Of a stretch of 23,033 nucleotides of DNA, positions 1 through 5,244 are shown piece after piece (the stretch's first letter is position 1; every line of letters begins with the position of its first letter). The stretch is from the IMG/VR virus record IMGVR_UViG_3300035698_007895, positions 1 to 23,033 of that record. One strand, given 5' to 3'. The position numbers and the translations under genes were made by a program. This stretch comes from a virus. The notes below the pieces were generated by a model, which saw only the letters and a program-made list of their open reading frames with translations, searched no databases and was not told the origin of the DNA.

Positions 1-365
1 AGTCCAATCAACTTCATCTTTAAATTCTCTAATAAATGCTTCACTTATTTTCTGATAAACTGAAATATTTTCCCAATTAACTTCATCTTTAAATTCCTTA
101 ATAAATGCTTCACTTAATTTCTGTTCACGTGAAATGCCAGTCCAATTAACTTCATTTTGGAATTCTCTAATAAATGCTTCACTTAATTTCTGAAAATATG
201 AAATATTTTCCCAATTAACTTCATCTTTAAATTCTCTAATAAATGCTTCACTTAATTTCTGAAAATATGAAATGCCAGTCCAATCAACTTCATCTTTAAA
301 TTCTCTAATAAATGCTTCACTTAATTTCTGTTCACTTGAAATTTCATTCCAATTAACTTCTTGCT
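1..365. repeat. 69-bp tandem repeat inside the repeat-protein gene
   Basis: Units recur every 69 bp, with the phrase ataaatgcttcactta recurring in every copy. Most differences fall in two spots: the two variable residues after I-S, and the residues after the conserved W. Copies alternate between W-T-G-I-S and W-E-N-I-S types, which suggests expansion of a higher-order two-unit block. Being a multiple of three, copy number can change without breaking the frame. Confidence 0.85.
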
Positions 366-399
366 TTTCCACTTTCTTCTTTCTTGTAAACCAACTCAT
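1..399 (-). CDS. Tandem 23-residue repeat protein, C-terminus beyond window
   Basis: The frame opens at the ATG complementary to 397-399, preceded by a strong GGAGGA (405-410 complement), and stays open to the left edge, so only the first 133 residues are seen. After a basic N-terminus (MSWFTRKKK) the protein is about five copies of a 23-residue unit with the pattern W-x-x-I-S-x-x-Q-K-[LI]-S-E-A-F-I-[RK]-E-F, followed by a short acidic turn ending E-V-[ND]-W. At DNA level this is a 69-bp tandem repeat with few differences. Each unit is probably one or two amphipathic helices stacking as a solenoid. I recall similar W..IS..Q.LSE.FI repeats in uncharacterised proteins of phages and large DNA viruses, but cannot check this and give no function. 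It lies last in the visible leftward gene block, 11 bp after the preceding stop. Confidence 0.85.
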   Translation of the reverse strand, partial: MSWFTRKKKVEKQEVNWNEISSEQKLSEAFIREFKDEVDWTGISYFQKLSEAFIREFKDEVNWENISYFQKLSEAFIREFQNEVNWTGISREQKLSEAFIKEFKDEVNWENISVYQKISEAFIREFKDEVDWT

Positions 400-410
400 T
401 TTAATCCTCC

Positions 411-713
411 TTATTGCTTAGAGTATCCAATATAAAACTGTGTGACGTTCGTGAATGAAGCTATCGCAGTTACATATAATATTCTGTATGCGTTGATGAT
501 GTCACCTACATTTGGTAAATCATATTCTAATTCTGCCCATTCATTGTTATATATGTACATGTTTTCGAATACTTCTGTTGTACTAGTCCCCACCCCGCCA
601 TCAAGTGAGGTTTTTACTTTAAAACCTTGCAATATAAGATGTTCCAACTCCAAAACATCTTTTCCTTTTATACCTCTCAACTCAACTTTTTCACATATTT
701 CTTTTGATGTCAT
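411..713 (-). CDS. Hypothetical phage protein, 100 aa
   Basis: I choose the internal ATG (complement of 711-713) because GGAGA lies 7 nt upstream of it. A longer frame to 809 would add 32 residues but has no ribosome binding site and starts just after the previous gene. The protein begins MTSKEICEKVELRG, has a charged helical N-terminal half, and ends with a hydrophobic, probably beta-rich segment (IINAYRILYVTAIASFTNV). I recognise no family. It is the penultimate gene of the leftward block; the repeat-protein gene follows 11 bp later, so the two are probably co-transcribed. The beta-rich end could be a small structural or adaptor domain, but that is a guess. Confidence 0.7.
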   Translation of the reverse strand: MTSKEICEKVELRGIKGKDVLELEHLILQGFKVKTSLDGGVGTSTTEVFENMYIYNNEWAELEYDLPNVGDIINAYRILYVTAIASFTNVTQFYIGYSKQ

Positions 714-825
714 TTTACTTCTCCTTTCCTTGATTAAGCACTCGCCAATTACTAGGCATTTATCGTGCATGATTAACCTATTCAAAAACTTTCTATGGTT
801 TTCCTTCATTATATAAAAAATACTT

Positions 826-1095
826 TTACCATGAAATCAATTCAGCTTCTTTAGACTCTTGTGGGTCTATTATGATTGGAACACGAACTATTTTATCTCT
901 AACCTTTCTACGTAATCTTTCTTTACTTCTAATTAATGTATGTTGTGTTATAACAGACATCACTTCTAACCTCAAGTCATCAGCAGACAGCTCACGATGC
1001 GTTTTAACTAAGTGTTGGAACATTTGCTTATACTCGGTAAGTATTTCTTCTCTAACAGCTTTAAGAGCTACTTTTGTTCGATTTTGCTTATTCAT
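826..1095 (-). CDS. Hypothetical small basic protein, 89 aa
   Basis: The start ATG overlaps the stop of the upstream gene in an ATGA arrangement, and GGAGAAAA precedes it, so translation is probably coupled. The product is helical and charged, with an N-terminal basic patch (MNKQNRTKVALKAVREE), a middle segment possibly forming a helix pair, and an Arg/Lys-rich stretch (RSKERLRRKVRDKIVRV) near residues 56-72 that could bind nucleic acid. No recognised domain. It belongs to the 826-2209 overlapping trio, so its products are probably made together. Confidence 0.75.
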   Translation of the reverse strand: MNKQNRTKVALKAVREEILTEYKQMFQHLVKTHRELSADDLRLEVMSVITQHTLIRSKERLRRKVRDKIVRVPIIIDPQESKEAELISW

Positions 1096-1454
1096 TGTTT
1101 TTCTCCTTCTTCAAGTTCTACAAATATTGTATCTGTTAGCCAGTGGCACCCCTTATCTTCTTTTACGATAGAGTCGATGATGTATTGTTGTAGGTGTTGG
1201 CATGTCCATTCTTCTTCACCTGCACCTACGTCCATTAGTTCGACTTTCTCGTAACCGTATTCTTTTATAAGCTCTGCAATTATAGATTTTCCTTCATCGG
1301 CTGCTTTTGCAGCACCACCATGATTAAATGCATCTTCTATTGCCTTCTCCAGTGCACAAAAAAGCGAGTTTTCGTATCTTAACTGTGTGTCTATCGTACT
1401 ACTTAATTCAGCTAGCCTAGCTATTCTTTTGTCTGCCCCTTGGTATTTCTTCAT
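1092..1454 (-). CDS. Hypothetical acidic protein, 120 aa
   Basis: Starts in a TAATG overlap with the upstream gene and carries a strong GGAGG upstream; its own stop overlaps the start of the next gene as ATGA. The product is acidic, with a helical N-terminal half (K/R-rich first 15 residues, then an amphipathic helix near 15-60) and an alpha/beta C-terminal part containing MDVGAGEEEW and CQHLQQYIID. The GAGEEEW stretch recalls a glycine loop, but not a convincing nucleotide-binding motif. No function assigned. The tight overlaps on both sides argue for coordinated stoichiometry with its neighbours. Confidence 0.75.
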   Translation of the reverse strand: MKKYQGADKRIARLAELSSTIDTQLRYENSLFCALEKAIEDAFNHGGAAKAADEGKSIIAELIKEYGYEKVELMDVGAGEEEWTCQHLQQYIIDSIVKEDKGCHWLTDTIFVELEEGEKQ

Positions 1455-2209
1455 TATGCCGCCTCCTTTATTCTTGCCATTACCTTATCACAACTCTCGA
1501 TGAAGTTTGTTGGGTATAAATACTTAGTTAAAATCTCACCCTTGTTCATGTCAATCCTTGGGAGAACTTCATCAAAAATAAATCTTGCCATATTCTCCGT
1601 CGTTAAGCGGGAGCGGTCAAACTTCACTCTTTTTAACCTTTTTGCAAATTCATCTTCATCGTTGTGATCTGTAATATATGCAATGCCACAATTGCCTAGT
1701 GAATCTCTCCATTGACTTAAGAATGTTTCCCTTTGACTCGTACCGTCTATAATCTCTTGTTCAAAATCCTTGTAGTTGACATATAGCGACTTAACTATAT
1801 TAACTTGAACCTTTGAAATGCTATCTTTCTTCTTTGTTTTTCTTTCGTTCCGTTCTGCCGTAACAATATCATCTTGTTTGCATTCGCTGCATTCTTCTCT
1901 ACTGCCTAAAGTCCAATTACGTTGAGTGTAACCATTATGACCACAACGATGAAATGCTGCTGACATTTTTTTAATTATCTTATGTCCATTATCCTTATCT
2001 ATACCTAATGCGTCAAGTATGGTTTTTTGTTCTACAAAAAACCGTCCACCTTTATGTTTGTGACTAGAATGTAGGTTAGCACCAATATATTCCATAATAG
2101 CCTGACTCGCAGAAAAGTATCCTAACTTTTTTAGCTCGATAATATCTTCGTTACGAGTGTAACTCATTCTTCCAATTATCAAATCCATTATCTTTTTGTA
2201 ATCTTTCAT
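1454..2209 (-). CDS. Hypothetical protein with possible zinc site, 251 aa
   Basis: ATG at the complement of 2207-2209 follows AAGGAGAAAAC, a good ribosome binding site. The first 90 residues are helical and include a basic stretch (HSSHKHKGGRFF). Around residues 86-110 there is CGHNG and, about 20 residues later, CSECK; together C-x-H...C-x-x-C could form one zinc site. A lysine/arginine-rich linker (ERNERKTKKKD) follows, then a helical C-terminal half. This is the first gene of the 826-2209 overlapping trio. The layout of a basic N-terminus, a possible zinc finger and a charged linker would fit a DNA-binding or replication-associated role, but I recognise no family. Confidence 0.75.
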   Translation of the reverse strand: MKDYKKIMDLIIGRMSYTRNEDIIELKKLGYFSASQAIMEYIGANLHSSHKHKGGRFFVEQKTILDALGIDKDNGHKIIKKMSAAFHRCGHNGYTQRNWTLGSREECSECKQDDIVTAERNERKTKKKDSISKVQVNIVKSLYVNYKDFEQEIIDGTSQRETFLSQWRDSLGNCGIAYITDHNDEDEFAKRLKRVKFDRSRLTTENMARFIFDEVLPRIDMNKGEILTKYLYPTNFIESCDKVMARIKEAA

Positions 2210-2235
2210 GTTTTCTCCTTAACTCTTAAAAAAAC

Positions 2236-2286
2236 AGTTGGGCAACGCTGAGTTCACGCTTTCGACTTGCAAATCTAGCCCAACCA
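2236..2286. repeat. 7-bp inverted repeat between leftward genes
   Basis: GTTGGGC near 2238 and GCCCAAC near 2278 are perfect complements with about 34 nt between them. They lie between the 58-residue regulator gene and the next leftward gene. Neither orientation has a T-run directly after the arms, so it is not a standard terminator. It may be an operator or an mRNA structure in the leader of the 251-residue gene. Confidence 0.35.
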
Positions 2287-2293
2287 AAATCAT

Positions 2294-2470
2294 TTAAACT
2301 TCCTCTAGCTTTTCTATTCTAATATCTTCAATTAACTTGTCACGGAAATACTTCGATGAGAACTTCACATTCTCCTCTAACCAATTCATTTGTAATTGTG
2401 TTAAACTGATAGTTACCCTGTGTATTAGTTTTTCTTCTTCAATCATTTTCTTTCTACCTAACTTTGCCAT
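2294..2470 (-). CDS. Ribbon-helix-helix (CopG/Arc-like) small regulator, 58 aa
   Basis: A short gene with a clear AAGGAG 7 nt upstream of ATG (complement of 2468-2470) and a TAA at 2294-2296. After a basic N-terminus (MAKLGRKK) residues 18-50 fit a ribbon-helix-helix fold: a strand RVTISLT, a helix QLQMNWLEENV, a short turn KFSS, and a second helix KYFRDKLIEDIRIEK. Such proteins dimerise and use the beta strand to contact DNA, usually as autorepressors or antitoxin-type regulators. No toxin-like partner is evident next door. A natural guess is control of the leftward block or of the repeats at 3.5-4.6 kb. The fold call rests on pattern only. Confidence 0.72.
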   Translation of the reverse strand: MAKLGRKKMIEEEKLIHRVTISLTQLQMNWLEENVKFSSKYFRDKLIEDIRIEKLEEV

Positions 2471-2519
2471 GTTTCTACTCCTTTTATTCTTGTCTTCGCT
2501 ACGCTCAGAACGCTCAGAC
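2471..2519 (-). promoter_or_regulatory. Repeated gene leader, copy A
   Basis: The 49 bp upstream of the 58-residue regulator nearly match the leaders before the genes starting at 2839 (copy B, 2840-2880) and 3353 (copy C, 3354-3405). In coding orientation each contains a GAGCGTAGCGA-like core (GAGTGGAGCGA in B), a short purine-rich stretch, then AGGAGTAGAAA and the start codon. GTCT before and AGAC after the core can form a small stem. The role is unknown: shared translational control, or leftover from duplication. Confidence 0.6.
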
Positions 2520-2524
2520 TAAGT

Positions 2525-2839
2525 TTATATACAATCCAGTATCATTCTCATACCACCAAGATCCATATTGTAATCAAACTTCTGACTCCTAGTTGGTATT
2601 TCAAGGTCATCATCTCTAAGTGCTATTATGTCATCCTCAACGATATTAAAAGCTGCCACAATTGTTCCCCTTCGACCCTTGGTAATCCTATATCTAGATT
2701 GCTCCATTGATACAAGCAGCTTTGCTAACTCATTGTATAGCTTGGCATAGTATGTATCATCTAGCATGCAAGAAATGGACTCTTTCGCTCTTTCTAAATA
2801 CCCTTTCAAGTTATCTTCCATTATCACGTTCAATTTCAT
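2525..2839 (-). CDS. Hypothetical protein, 104 aa
   Basis: ATG at the complement of 2837-2839 follows AAAAGGAGTAGAAAT. The product is mostly helical for residues 1-55 (acidic and basic residues alternating, a lone CM), then has a basic turn (RITKGRRGTIV) and an acidic tail (EDDIIALRDDD). It starts MKLN like the next upstream gene, and the leader is also similar, so the starts of the two genes may be duplicated. No recognised domain. It stands between the ribbon-helix-helix gene and the SprT-like gene, all with related leaders. Confidence 0.7.
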   Translation of the reverse strand: MKLNVIMEDNLKGYLERAKESISCMLDDTYYAKLYNELAKLLVSMEQSRYRITKGRRGTIVAAFNIVEDDIIALRDDDLEIPTRSQKFDYNMDLGGMRMILDCI

Positions 2840-2880
2840 ATTTCTACTCCTTTTATTCTTGTCTTCGCTCCACTCAGACC
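2840..2880 (-). promoter_or_regulatory. Repeated gene leader, copy B
   Basis: Shares with copy A (2471-2519) an almost identical stretch of about 35 bp ending in AGGAGTAGAAA before the start codon. It fills nearly the whole gap between the stop at 2886 and the ATG at 2839, so it is unlikely to be accidental. The stem GTCT...AGAC is preserved. Confidence 0.6.
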
Positions 2881-2885
2881 TTATC

Positions 2886-3353
2886 TTATAGTTCTACAGT
2901 TACACAAACAAATTCATTCCATTTGCCATTACAACGACAATAGCCATTTGATGTTTTGATGTTTTGCTTTCTCCATCTTTTGCAAACGGGACATGTATAC
3001 GTGTGCTCCCTTTTCCATTTTATAGTTCTTTGGGTTGGATGGCTAATATTGTCGTCAACAGCACATCTTTCAGATCCAGTTCCAATCTCAATGCATTTTT
3101 GCTTCCACTTTTTACCATGTCCCTCATCAATACCACAAAGGGCATGTGCAATTTCGTGTAGAATCGTATCTCTTGCTACCGAGATAGGATTTATAATTAC
3201 ATACGGCAATGACAATTCAATACTGTCTGCACGACACACTCCTAAAATGCTTTTACTATCAGTCCACCTTAACCTCCAATTAGTTAACCCATGCTTGTCC
3301 ATTAACTTGTGTGCTAGTTTTCCAACTTCTGTTTGTGTTGCGTTAAGTTTCAT
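2886..3353 (-). CDS. SprT-like zinc metalloprotease, 155 aa
   Basis: A zincin motif H-E-I-A-H stands at residues 66-70 with the third ligand expected at H79 in DEGHGKKW, the SprT/Spartan arrangement. A C-terminal zinc ribbon follows: CPVC at 121-124 and CRC at 139-141. Length (155 aa) is normal for bacterial/phage SprT-like proteins. Known eukaryotic relatives (Spartan/SPRTN) cut proteins crosslinked to DNA; the role of phage versions is not settled, and DNA-protein crosslink repair or clearing host proteins from DNA are reasonable inferences. Start ATG is at the complement of 3351-3353 with AGGAG upstream. It is the first gene of the leftward block, directly downstream of the repeat-rich control region. 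Confidence 0.88.
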   Translation of the reverse strand: MKLNATQTEVGKLAHKLMDKHGLTNWRLRWTDSKSILGVCRADSIELSLPYVIINPISVARDTILHEIAHALCGIDEGHGKKWKQKCIEIGTGSERCAVDDNISHPTQRTIKWKREHTYTCPVCKRWRKQNIKTSNGYCRCNGKWNEFVCVTVEL

Positions 3354-3405
3354 ATTTCTACTCCTGTTATCAGTCTCGCTACGCTTTGACCGCTTTGACC
3401 GCTTT
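3354..3405 (-). promoter_or_regulatory. Repeated gene leader, copy C (divergent)
   Basis: Leader of the SprT-like gene. It keeps AGCGTAGCGAGAC and AGGAGTAGAAAT but differs from copies A and B in the middle (GATAACAGG instead of the AAGAATAAAAGG type) and carries a doubled GGTCAAAGC element. It is the most diverged copy. Confidence 0.5.
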
Positions 3406-3428
3406 TATCTTATCTCTGCTTGCGGGTA

Positions 3429-3465
3429 TATTATACATAAAGTTTTGGTCAAAAACCTTTATTAT
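3429..3465 (-). promoter_or_regulatory. Candidate promoter of the leftward block
   Basis: On the reverse strand a perfect TATAAT (complement of 3430-3435) lies about 75 bp upstream of the first leftward gene. No convincing -35 sits at 17 bp; TTGACC occurs only 11 bp upstream of it. A sigma-70-type -10 with an activator or a phage-specific -35 is possible. Confidence 0.35.
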
Positions 3466-3535
3466 CTGAAATTAAATTCATATAAAACATTTAGAACGTT
3501 CAATACAAAATGAAACCTTAAGCACTGTAGTAAAT

Positions 3536-3674
3536 GAGTAGGTATAAAGTAACCTACTCATATAAAGCAAAATGAGTAGGTAGTTCTGTACTGACTATGA
3601 AAATGAGTAGGTAGTTCTGTACGGTTTGAGTAGGTAGTTCTGTACGGTTTGAGTAGGTAGTTCTGTACCTACTC
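3536..3674. repeat. Iteron-like cluster of GAGTAGGT repeats
   Basis: The 18-mer gagtaggtagttctgtac occurs four times, starting at 3574, 3605, 3628 and 3651; the last three are 23 bp apart. A variant at 3536-3559 and the last copy extended to 3674 are dyads: GAGTAGGT, 8 nt, ACCTACTC. So the cluster begins and ends with an 8-bp inverted repeat and has direct repeats between. Regular spacing of about two helical turns is typical of iterons that bind an initiator or of multi-site operators. It stands upstream of the leftward block. Confidence 0.8.
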
Positions 3675-3768
3675 CTCTTCAATTAGGATTATTTTAAGAA
3701 TATTTTATAAGGAAGTCGAGCAAAAGCTCTCTCCATTTAAACAAATCAGTTAGAAATACAAAAAGAAA

Positions 3769-3846
3769 CGATTAGACAGTTATCTACTTTATCGTTGAAA
3801 CATAGAACAGTATGCTCTGACGATAAAGTAGACATACCTCTAATCG
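3769..3846. repeat. Nested inverted repeat (8 bp + 13 bp arms)
   Basis: CGATTAGA (3769-3776) pairs with TCTAATCG (3839-3846), and inside it the 13-mer at 3783-3795 pairs perfectly with 3820-3832, leaving a symmetric 6/6 internal loop and a 24-nt apical loop. The right half lies within the first 129-bp duplicate. It could be a structured RNA, an origin hairpin or a regulator site. No T-run follows on either strand, which argues against a terminator. Confidence 0.75.
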
Positions 3847-3934
3847 GTTAATAATACTATCATAGACATTGATACTATACAAATAGGTACATTGTACTAC
3901 TTAATGGTAAATCTATTGTTATAGAGCTTTATAT
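3806..3934. repeat. 129-bp direct repeat, copy 1
   Basis: Matches 4418-4546 over 129 positions without gaps and with about eight substitutions. Contains the 11-bp dyad GTACATTGTAC and several ACTATCATAG-like stretches. No open reading frame is shared by both copies, so it is non-coding DNA conserved as a regulatory site or RNA. Confidence 0.85.
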
Positions 3935-3999
3935 TTAGATTAAGAGTTGTTTTTCTATAGTTTTGTATGATCTGTTAGATTTCCACTACCACTAGGACC

Positions 4000-4197
4000 C
4001 TAATGTACCCACTTTTCTAACATTTTTTCAAGGTCGGCGATTGCTTTTTCTCTAACAAAACTCTTAATCGTGTATTGAATTGTATTGCTACTTACTCCTG
4101 CCTTTTTGCCAATAACTTCTCTTGTTTTAGCTTGTGGAGAATTCTCCACAAGCTTAACTTTATCTTTTCCGCATTCATCTTTGCTATTCGCAAATAC
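4000..4197 (-). pseudogene. Remnant of a ParB-like helix-turn-helix protein
   Basis: The reverse strand is open from 4197 to the TAG at 4000-4002 (65 codons) but has no usable start and a TGA directly upstream. The translation contains KTREVIGKKAGVSSNTIQYT, which fits the helix-turn-helix of ParB-like proteins (typically KTREE.AK.AGVS..T...). In another frame the DNA just upstream (about 4155-4240) reads ILRNEYLRIAKMNAEKIKL, reminiscent of the region preceding that helix-turn-helix in the same family, so a frameshift may have broken a once longer gene. A 25-bp scrap of the same coding (SNTIQYTIK) reappears at 4312-4336. A decayed repressor/partition-like gene in a control region is the simplest reading; ParB membership is inferred from the motif alone. 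Confidence 0.55.
4129..4154. repeat. 26-bp perfect palindrome
   Basis: The 26 bp centred on GAATTC (4139-4144) are perfectly self-complementary, with arms AGCTTGTGGAGAA. It falls inside the ParB-like remnant, just before the helix-turn-helix codons. Arms without a loop suit a protein-binding site or cruciform rather than an RNA hairpin. Confidence 0.8.
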
Positions 4198-4247
4198 TCA
4201 TTACGGAGTATCCTAGAATAAAAGCTTAACGATTTGCTATTCGCAAA
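4180..4247. repeat. Two copies of the dyad TTTGCTATTCGCAAA
   Basis: The 15-mer occurs at 4180-4194 and 4233-4247, 53 bp apart in the same orientation. Each is an inverted repeat, TTTGC and GCAAA around TATTC. Paired short dyads about five helical turns apart look like operators for a dimeric repressor that can loop DNA. Confidence 0.6.
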
Positions 4248-4417
4248 CCTACTTTTCTCCGAGGATATTTAAAAATACTACTTTAAAATAGACAATTAGA
4301 GAAGTTACCTCCTTAATTGTGTATTGAATTGTATTGAAAACCTATTGAAAACTACAGGTAGACGATTTATGTATTCGTAAATCTGTCTAGCTTATCCACT
4401 TTGTAATACAAATCGTA

Positions 4418-4546
4418 AACAGTATGCTCTGACGATTAAGTAGATATACCTCTAATCGCTTAATAATACTATCATAGACATTGTTATTATATAAATTGGT
4501 ACATTGTACTACTTAATCGTAAATCTATTGTTATAGAGCTTTATAT
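4418..4546. repeat. 129-bp direct repeat, copy 2
   Basis: Second copy of 3806-3934. Here acgattaagtag (4432-4443) pairs perfectly over 12 bp with ctacttaatcgt (4509-4520). In copy 1 the same pairing has two mismatches, but its left arm pairs with an upstream sequence instead. The copy ends 13 bp before the 3' end of the next leftward gene. Confidence 0.85.
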
Positions 4547-4558
4547 AACCACTTTTAG

Positions 4559-5056
4559 TTATTGGATTATGTCTAAAGCAGCTTGAACTTTTTCAATCAG
4601 AATACCTACAAACTCATAACCTTCTGTATTCTTTAGCAACGCTATTTCAATATCTGAATTATCATAGGTTCCCATACCCAATCCTTGCTCCCATGAACAC
4701 TTAGGACACTTAGGATATTTGTTATATCCAATGACATTGCAATCATCATTCATCGAATGAGAATACTTAGATCGTTCTTTATCGTAATAGATTTTGAATA
4801 CATTATGGCGAATTTCATTGATTTCATCACAATCAAGTCCATCACCATATAGGACTTCAGCTAATTCAGCTTCACCTAAAGCTACTAATTCTTCTACGCT
4901 TAATTCAGTAAATGCACGTATTTGAACCATTAAGTCAGCTTGAATGATGTCATTAAATGATGCATTGAACCTCTCAGTAGCATTAATTACCTCTTTAACC
5001 AACTCATTATCTGCATAATTAAAGTCTACTACCATCGTTTCAACTACTTTCTTCAT
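4559..5056 (-). CDS. Hypothetical protein with CPKC motif, 165 aa
   Basis: ATG at the complement of 5054-5056; the upstream AAAGG is a moderate ribosome binding site. Residues 10-70 are acidic and helical; residues 71-110 contain an acidic segment (GDGLDCDEINEIR) and a lone C106; CPKC stands at 117-120 and could, with C76 and C106, bind one metal ion. The C-terminus is alpha/beta (EGYEFVGILIEKVQAALDII). No family recognised. It is alone between two control regions, read opposite to the sigma-like gene, with a plausible promoter upstream, a layout common for a regulator or early host-takeover gene, but the function is unknown. Confidence 0.72.
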   Translation of the reverse strand: MKKVVETMVVDFNYADNELVKEVINATERFNASFNDIIQADLMVQIRAFTELSVEELVALGEAELAEVLYGDGLDCDEINEIRHNVFKIYYDKERSKYSHSMNDDCNVIGYNKYPKCPKCSWEQGLGMGTYDNSDIEIALLKNTEGYEFVGILIEKVQAALDIIQ

Positions 5057-5113
5057 CGTAATTACCTTTCGTTTCTTCGTTTGCTTCGTTGTACCGTTTG
5101 CTTCATTTACAAT

Positions 5114-5141
5114 ACTGTACCATAATGAAGGATTGAGTCAA
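5114..5141 (-). promoter_or_regulatory. Candidate sigma-70-type promoter for the 165-aa gene
   Basis: Reverse strand TTGACT (complement of 5136-5141), a 16-bp spacer, and TACAGT (complement of 5114-5119). Distance to the ATG at 5056 is about 58 bp, normal for a leader. The -10 is only a partial match. Confidence 0.45.
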
Positions 5142-5168
5142 CAATTACTTTCAAAAGTTAGCAGTGCC

Positions 5169-5187
5169 TATCCGCAGATGACGGATA
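5169..5187. promoter_or_regulatory. Short dyad in the divergent intergenic region
   Basis: TATCCG and CGGATA flank 7 nt. It sits between the leftward promoter and the rightward sigma-like gene, a suitable place for an operator affecting either. A TATAAT at 5223-5228 precedes the sigma-like gene but is only 17 bp from its ATG, too close to serve a normal leader. Confidence 0.35.
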
Positions 5188-5244
5188 TTAATCGCAAAAT
5201 TAGAAAATGAGGAATAAAGTTCTATAATGTAGGTAGGAGGAATT

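Noticed and set aside
714-809. 32-residue N-terminal extension of the 100-aa gene
   Set aside because: The longer start has no ribosome binding site, while the internal ATG at 713 has GGAGA at good distance.
442-816. Rightward 124-residue frame
   Set aside because: Lies opposite a leftward gene with a good ribosome binding site, has no ribosome binding site of its own and shows a hydrophobic, Ser/Leu-rich shadow composition.
2236-2286. Terminator
   Set aside because: Inverted repeat has a long loop and no T-run adjacent to its arms.
2956-3513. Rightward 185-residue frame across the SprT-like gene
   Set aside because: The opposite strand encodes a clear metalloprotease with all catalytic residues; this frame is its antisense shadow running into intergenic repeats.
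3750-3835. Leftward 29-codon frame starting ATGTCTAC in repeat copy 1
   Set aside because: The start codon is lost in copy 2 (ATATCTAC), so the duplicated sequence is not kept for this peptide.
5223-5228. Promoter -10 TATAAT for the sigma-like gene
   Set aside because: A start about 7 nt downstream would fall inside the ribosome binding site, leaving no proper leader; the real promoter is probably further upstream.
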